Position numbers and translations under genes: made by a program
The notes under the pieces: model-generated
What the model was told of the DNA's origin: nothing
The model's input: only the letters and a program-made list of their open reading frames with translations
Databases searched by the model: none
In this document: positions 35,214 to 39,434 of the stretch, one piece after another
How positions within the stretch are numbered: the first letter of the stretch is position 1
How the letters are laid out: each line of letters begins with the position of its first letter
Assembly (NCBI GenBank): GCA_029850585.1
Contig: JARCRQ010000081.1
Location: 1 to 39,434, forward strand
From: Sideroxydans sp.
Lineage (GTDB): Bacteria > Pseudomonadota > Gammaproteobacteria > Burkholderiales > Gallionellaceae
Reading direction: 5' to 3'
Length of the DNA stretch: 39,434 nt

Positions 35214-35271
35214 AGCTGCCCGCCGTTTGCTGGTTTTGGCGCAGCGCGATATGACTTCGGCGTTAATTTAA
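35197..35271 (+). pseudogene. HEPN toxin fragment (first 24 codons)
   Basis: An ATG inside the end of the MNT pseudogene starts MTQRIEAARRLLVLAQRDMT, which resembles the first helix of small HEPN proteins partnered with MNT. It stops after 24 residues (TAA at 35269-35271), and nothing HEPN-like follows. The RNase motif RxxxxH, which lies near the end of HEPN domains, is absent. It is most likely the remains of the toxin partner. Confidence 0.65.
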
Positions 35272-35278
35272 GTAAATT

Positions 35279-35299
35279 GGTAAGATGCGCAGACTTACC
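35279..35299. promoter_or_regulatory. Inverted repeat over a -10-like site before the AbrB/PIN genes (likely operator)
   Basis: GGTAAG (35279-35284) and CTTACC (35294-35299) form a perfect 6-bp inverted repeat with 9 nt between. The left arm overlaps the -10-like hexamer TAAGAT (35281-35286). The site is 15 nt from the antitoxin ATG at 35314, where autorepression by AbrB/VapB complexes usually acts. Confidence 0.55.
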
Positions 35300-35313
35300 G
35301 CACAGAGGTGTTT

Positions 35314-35583
35314 ATGCAAACCGTGAAACTTTCTACCAAGGGGCAATTTGTTATTCCCAATGACATCCGTAAAAGCCACCACCTTGCGGTCGGGACGGAG
35401 TTTGCGATTTCGTTTGTGGGCGATGAAATACGGCTGAAGCCTTTGCCGATGTTTCCCGCCACGACTGTCGATGATGCGGCAGGTTTATTGGCTAGGCGCG
35501 GGGCGAAAAAAACCGATGAACAAACCACACGTGCGAAGATTGCCAAGATGTTGAAAGCGCGGGATGCGGCGACACGCGAATGA
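35314..35583 (+). CDS. AbrB/SpoVT-type antitoxin (VapB-like)
   Basis: This is an 89-residue protein. The first 45 residues form a swapped-hairpin AbrB DNA-binding domain (VKLSTKGQFVIPNDIRKSH, then GTEFAISFVGDEIRLKP). The rest is a flexible, charged tail that would wrap the toxin. The ATG at 35314 has AGAGG 5 nt upstream and is preferred to an in-frame GTG at 35308. It overlaps the PIN gene by ATGA. It probably represses its own promoter through the inverted repeat at 35279-35299. Confidence 0.88.
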   Translation: MQTVKLSTKGQFVIPNDIRKSHHLAVGTEFAISFVGDEIRLKPLPMFPATTVDDAAGLLARRGAKKTDEQTTRAKIAKMLKARDAATRE

Positions 35584-35987
35584 TTGCGCTCGACACGAAT
35601 ATCTTGGTGCGCTTGCTGCTCAAAGATGATGCGGCGCAGTTTAAACAAGCGCGTGAATTATTGAGTCGTCCTGACATTTATACCGCCCCCACTACAGTGA
35701 TACTGGAATTGGTTTGGGTGCTACAAACGGAAGATTTTTCACGCGAGCAAATCTTGCAAAGTCTGCGCACCTTGCTCGGTTTGCCTAACTTCAAACCCAA
35801 GTCGTTCGAGGCTTTGTGTCAGACGATCAAGTGGTATGAAGCAGGTATGGATTTTGGTGACGCGCTGCATTTGGCGTTGAGCGAGGGAGATGAAGTTTTC
35901 GTTTCATTCGATAAAGCATTTGGAAAGATTGCAGCGAAATACGACACCGCTCCAGCGGTACAAGTGTTAAAGCGTGCGACGAAATAA
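35580..35987 (+). CDS. PIN-domain RNase toxin (VapC-like)
   Basis: This is a 135-residue PIN protein. The acidic metal-binding residues are all present: D5 (IALDTNILVRLL), E43 (ILELVWVL), D91/D94 (MDFGDALHLA) and D111 (VSFDKAF). It should cleave RNA, in many VapC proteins tRNA or rRNA, when released from the antitoxin. It is coupled to the AbrB gene by a 4-nt overlap. It lies directly before purD, whose start is 61 nt downstream. Confidence 0.9.
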   Translation: MIALDTNILVRLLLKDDAAQFKQARELLSRPDIYTAPTTVILELVWVLQTEDFSREQILQSLRTLLGLPNFKPKSFEALCQTIKWYEAGMDFGDALHLALSEGDEVFVSFDKAFGKIAAKYDTAPAVQVLKRATK

Positions 35988-36048
35988 GAATTTGACGTGT
36001 GACGAAATAAAAACGGTGGGCAATCTGCTCACCTTACATGAGGTTGTT

Positions 36049-37323
36049 ATGAAGATTTTGGTGATTGGTAACGGTGGTCGTGAGCACGCGCTGGCGTGGC
36101 GTTTGGCGCAGGGCGCGAAGGTGCAGAAGGTTTTTGTCGCACCGGGTAATGCGGGGACGGCGTTGGAAGATGGCTTGGAAAATGTCGCGATTAGCGCGAT
36201 TCCTGAGCTGATCGAATTCGTGAAGCGCGAAGATATTTACATGACCGTGGTAGGGCCAGAAGCTCCGCTGGCGGCGGGGGTGGTGGATGCGTTTCGCGCG
36301 GCGGGATTGAAGATTTTTGGCCCGACCAAAGCGGCGGCGCAACTGGAATCATCCAAAGATTTTGCCAAGCGTTTTATGACGCGTCACAACATCCCTACGG
36401 CGTTTTTTGAAACCTTCAGTGACATTGCTAAAGCCCGCGCCTACGTCGAAAAACACGGCGCACCGATTGTCGTTAAAGCCGATGGTTTGGCGGCGGGCAA
36501 GGGTGTGGTGGTGGCGATGAGTAAGCAAGAAGCCTTCGATGCTATCGACATGATGTTGTCGGATAACAAGCTCGGCGATGCTGGCGCAAGAGTGGTGGTG
36601 GAGGAATTTCTGGCGGGTGAAGAAGCCAGCTTTATCGTGATGGTGGATGGCAAAAATGTGTTGGCGATGGCGACCAGCCAAGACCACAAACGCTTGCTGG
36701 ATGCGGATATGGGGCCGAACACTGGCGGCATGGGCGCGTACTCGCCTGCCCCTGTGGTCACGCCCGATGTGCACGCCCGCGCTTTGCGCGAAGTCATTAT
36801 GCCGACGGTGCATGGCATGGAATCTGAAGGCATTACTTACACTGGATTTTTGTATGCGGGACTGATGATTTCGCCTGACGGCGGCATCAAAGTTTTGGAA
36901 TTTAATTGCCGCATGGGTGACCCGGAAACGCAGCCGATTATGATGCGCTTGAAGAGCGATTACGCGGTTATCGTTGAACACGCGATTGCCGGTACGCTGG
37001 ATAAAGTCGAAGCCGAGTGGGACAAGCGCACCGCGCTGGGCGTGGTGATGGCGGCTGCGAATTACCCTGACACACCGCGTGCTGGCGACGTGATTACTGG
37101 CGTGGTAAAAGCGAGCGAAGACGCGCACGTTTTTCATGCTGGAACGAAAATGCAAGACGGCAAAGTGGTCACCAGCGGTGGTCGTGTGTTGTGCGTGGTG
37201 GCTCTTGGCGATATGGTCAAGCGCGCTCAACAACGCGCCTATGAAGTGGCGGAACATATCCACTTCGATGGCGCGCAGATGCGGCGTGATATTGGTTACC
37301 GTGCGATCAATAGAAAAAAATAA
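36049..37323 (+). CDS. purD: Phosphoribosylamine-glycine ligase
   Basis: This is a 424-residue ATP-grasp enzyme, second step of purine synthesis (GAR formation). The start [17 protein letters not shown] is diagnostic. The ATP-grasp stretch [18 protein letters not shown] and the late [13 protein letters not shown] metal-binding motif are visible. The ATG at 36049 has GAGG upstream and removes 25 residues of a longer frame. The next gene begins directly after its stop. Confidence 0.96.
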   Translation: MKILVIGNGGREHALAWRLAQGAKVQKVFVAPGNAGTALEDGLENVAISAIPELIEFVKREDIYMTVVGPEAPLAAGVVDAFRAAGLKIFGPTKAAAQLESSKDFAKRFMTRHNIPTAFFETFSDIAKARAYVEKHGAPIVVKADGLAAGKGVVVAMSKQEAFDAIDMMLSDNKLGDAGARVVVEEFLAGEEASFIVMVDGKNVLAMATSQDHKRLLDADMGPNTGGMGAYSPAPVVTPDVHARALREVIMPTVHGMESEGITYTGFLYAGLMISPDGGIKVLEFNCRMGDPETQPIMMRLKSDYAVIVEHAIAGTLDKVEAEWDKRTALGVVMAAANYPDTPRAGDVITGVVKASEDAHVFHAGTKMQDGKVVTSGGRVLCVVALGDMVKRAQQRAYEVAEHIHFDGAQMRRDIGYRAINRKK

Positions 37324-37875
37324 TTGCTGCATCTTCCCGAATTCCGTGCCCTTGCTAGCCACCTGAAACTAGGTGGCTTAATCGCTTATCCGACTGAATC
37401 TTGTTATGGCTTAGGGTGTGATCCGCAGAATTTTCGCGCAGTGAAAAAGCTGTTGAAGTTAAAGCAGCGTCCGCAGCGCAAAGGGCTGATTTTGATTGCG
37501 GCGAACTACGCGCAAGTCGCGCCTTATGTATTGCCGCTGAACTTGGCGCAGCAGCAGCATTTGCAAGCGGCAGGGGCGAATGCAACGACCTATTTGTTGC
37601 CTGCAAAAACTAATACTTCGCACAGTTTGCGTGGCGTACATGACAGCTTGGCGGTGCGTTTAACCGCGCATGAATTTGCCAAAAATTTATGTCGAGGTGT
37701 GCGTAGTGCTCTGGTTTCGACCAGTGCGAATCGCAGCGGCAAACGCTCGGCAAAGACGGCGGCGCAATGCAAAAAAATGTTCGGCGATAAGGTGTGGGTG
37801 CTAGACGGGCAGGTGGGCAAAAATAAAAAGCCTTCAACGATTAGGACATGGCAGGACGACAAAATCGTCCGTTAA
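37324..37875 (+). CDS. tsaC: L-threonylcarbamoyladenylate synthase (Sua5/YrdC family)
   Basis: This is a 183-residue YrdC-domain protein that makes threonylcarbamoyl-AMP for the t6A modification of ANN-decoding tRNAs. [34 protein letters not shown] and [16 protein letters not shown] match TsaC. The start is a TTG immediately after the purD stop; it is accepted because the family needs about 15-20 residues before IAYPTE and no ATG is available. The length is close to E. coli YrdC (190). Translation probably depends on purD reading. Confidence 0.88.
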   Translation: MLHLPEFRALASHLKLGGLIAYPTESCYGLGCDPQNFRAVKKLLKLKQRPQRKGLILIAANYAQVAPYVLPLNLAQQQHLQAAGANATTYLLPAKTNTSHSLRGVHDSLAVRLTAHEFAKNLCRGVRSALVSTSANRSGKRSAKTAAQCKKMFGDKVWVLDGQVGKNKKPSTIRTWQDDKIVR

Positions 37876-37906
37876 TTATTCAACTAAAAGCAACATCGGA
37901 GAGCAC

Positions 37907-38842
37907 ATGGACAGCAGCGCAGTAAAAAAATATCTACTCGAATTACAAGATTTAATCGTCACGCGCTTGGAGCAAGTGGATGGCAAAAAATTCGTGCGTG
38001 ATGCGTGGACGCGTGAGGCAAGTAACGCTCCAGCAAACAGCAATAAAACCAGCATAGGCAAAGGTGAAGGCATCAGTTGCATCCTCGAAGGTGGCAACGT
38101 TTTAGAGCGCGGCGGCGTGGCGTTTTCGCATGTGCAAGGCGACAAAATGCCCGCCTCAGCAACGGCGCATCGCCCAGAGCTGGCGGGCTGTTCGTGGGAG
38201 GCGATGGGTGTGTCGCTGGTGATGCATCCGCGCAACCCTTACGCGCCCACGGTGCATGCCAATGTGCGGATGTTTATGGCGCACAAGCCTGATGGCGAAA
38301 AAGTTTTTTGGTTCGGCGGTGGTATGGACCTCACGCCCTATTACGGCTTTGAGGAAGACGCAAAACACTTCCATCAAATTTGCAAAAATGCACTCGCACC
38401 ATTCGGTGCTGACTTGCACACGAAGTACAAAAAATGGTGCGATGAATACTTTTTCTTGAAGCATCGCAATGAGCCGCGCGGCGTGGGCGGTATCTTCTTT
38501 GATGATTTATCTGCGCCAGATTTTGACACCGCCTTTGCGATTCAGCAGAGCGTGGGCGACCACTTTTTATCGGCCTACATTCCCATTTTAGAAAAGCGTA
38601 AAGACACGCCCTACACCGAGCGCGAACGCGATTTTCAGTTGTATAGACGCGGTCGTTATGTGGAATTTAATTTGGTGATAGATAGAGGTACGATTTTTGG
38701 GCTGCAATCGAACGGTCGCACCGAATCTATTCTGTTGTCGATGCCGCCGCTGTGTACTTGGCGTTACGATTGGCATCCCGAAGCGGGCTCCGCAGAAGCG
38801 GTGCTGTACGACAAATTTTTAGTGCCGCAAGACTGGGTTTAA
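37907..38842 (+). CDS. hemF: Oxygen-dependent coproporphyrinogen III oxidase
   Basis: This 311-residue cytoplasmic enzyme converts coproporphyrinogen III to protoporphyrinogen IX with O2. Conserved segments include [20 protein letters not shown] and [11 protein letters not shown], and [16 protein letters not shown] with [13 protein letters not shown] and [10 protein letters not shown]. Its presence indicates an organism that can use oxygen for heme synthesis. It lies 31 nt after tsaC and 13 nt before a cytochrome c gene. Confidence 0.96.
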   Translation: MDSSAVKKYLLELQDLIVTRLEQVDGKKFVRDAWTREASNAPANSNKTSIGKGEGISCILEGGNVLERGGVAFSHVQGDKMPASATAHRPELAGCSWEAMGVSLVMHPRNPYAPTVHANVRMFMAHKPDGEKVFWFGGGMDLTPYYGFEEDAKHFHQICKNALAPFGADLHTKYKKWCDEYFFLKHRNEPRGVGGIFFDDLSAPDFDTAFAIQQSVGDHFLSAYIPILEKRKDTPYTERERDFQLYRRGRYVEFNLVIDRGTIFGLQSNGRTESILLSMPPLCTWRYDWHPEAGSAEAVLYDKFLVPQDWV

Positions 38843-38855
38843 TCGGAGCGAAGTG

Positions 38856-39398
38856 ATGACTGCAAATTTTTTAAAACTGACGTTAAGCGGGATTTTTCTG
38901 GCGATGTGTGTAGCGAGTGCGGCGGTTTATGCACATGACGACGATGATGATGAAGACGAACATCGTCATCAACAACACGCACAGCGCGAACATAGCAAGA
39001 GTGAAAATGATCGCCATAGCAGTGCGGTGAGCAGCGCGAAACTTCAGGAAGAATGCGGCTCGTGCCACATCGTTTATCCGCCGAATTTATTGCCAGCGGA
39101 GTCGTGGCGTGCGCTGATGGGCAATCTCAACAAGCACTTCGGTACGGATGCCAGCTTGGATTTGGCGACGCAAAAAGAATTGCGTGCGGAGTTGGAAAAT
39201 GCGGCGAGTAGTCGTAGCGAAGGCGGTCGTCCCGTGCTGCGTATCACGCAAACACGTTGGTTTCAGCACGAACACGACGAAGTTTCTAATCGCACTTGGC
39301 GCAATCCCAAAGTGAAAAGTGCCTCGAATTGCGGCGCGTGCCACACCTACGCGGCGCAAGGAAAATTTAACGAACGCGATATTCATATTCCGCGCTAA
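38856..39398 (+). CDS. Periplasmic diheme cytochrome c (DHC family)
   Basis: This is a 180-residue exported cytochrome. A signal peptide (about 1-26, ending VYA) is followed by a His/Asp/Glu-rich stretch (about 27-58). Two heme c sites follow: CGSCH near residue 67 and CGACH near 162. Two CXXCH motifs, about 95 residues apart, and RWFQHEHDEV with ASNCGACHTYA fit the diheme cytochrome c family that partners b-type or SHP-type cytochromes. The ATG at 38856 has GGAG 7 nt upstream and is preferred to the GTG at 38853. A membrane partner would be expected next, beyond the window edge. Confidence 0.88.
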   Translation: MTANFLKLTLSGIFLAMCVASAAVYAHDDDDDEDEHRHQQHAQREHSKSENDRHSSAVSSAKLQEECGSCHIVYPPNLLPAESWRALMGNLNKHFGTDASLDLATQKELRAELENAASSRSEGGRPVLRITQTRWFQHEHDEVSNRTWRNPKVKSASNCGACHTYAAQGKFNERDIHIPR

Positions 39399-39434
39399 TT
39401 TGCTCGTTTATTGAACGGCGGGTGTGAGCAACAC

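Noticed and set aside
36349-37362. A 337-codon open frame opposite purD
   Set aside because: PurD motifs run through the whole region. The antisense product is His/Arg-rich and without domains.

Overview
The window looks like chromosomal DNA of a betaproteobacterium, probably near Nitrosomonadales/Gallionellales. I base this on remembered gene orders (aroB-dgt, argS-SPOR-dsbA-SDR, ppc divergent from hemC-hemD-hemX-hemY, dusB-fis-purH), on a giant DUF3683/FAD/Fe-S/CCG oxidoreductase, and on a recurring promoter core ending in a GC-rich discriminator. Nothing in the window fixes the genus. No rRNA, tRNA or CRISPR array was found.

Layout. 1-7167 (+): the aroB end, dgt, the 1279-residue oxidoreductase, a HIT protein and an unrecognised 502-residue protein. 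7250-9320 (-): phoR and phoB behind a clear three-repeat Pho box. 9536-11183 (+): a sodium:solute symporter and a small membrane protein. 11206-14999 (-): argS, a SPOR protein, dsbA and an SDR carrying an in-frame repeat insertion. 15103-17868 (-): ppc with a strong terminator. 17946-21577 (+): hemC, hemD, hemX, a hemY cut to its membrane segment, and a secreted retropepsin-like protease. 21667-24631 (-): msrB, a DipZ-type CcdA/thioredoxin protein and msrA, read as one exported methionine-sulfoxide repair unit. 24765-26435 (+): ettA.

26475-30600 (+) is the accessory block. It holds an AT-richer receiver/histidine-kinase pair with no recognisable output domain, a Zeta-like P-loop kinase overlapping a 52-codon ORF, and an LRR-protein kinase overlapping a DUF2132 gene. 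Next come a UbiH-family monooxygenase (-), then dusB-fis and purH (+). At 34893-35987 lie a decayed MNT/HEPN toxin-antitoxin pair and an intact AbrB/PIN pair with an operator-like inverted repeat. The window ends with purD, a TsaC-family gene, hemF and a diheme cytochrome c.

How the genes work together. Heme synthesis appears twice (hemCD-hemX-hemY' and hemF), close to a c-type cytochrome and exported thiol redox proteins. Purine synthesis appears as purH and purD, on either side of the second toxin-antitoxin patch. Many neighbours overlap by 4-8 nt, which suggests translational coupling. Several dispersed palindromic repeats sit in gaps, and one repeat lies inside a coding sequence. The best candidate for an undescribed system is the receiver/kinase pair at 26475-28315.
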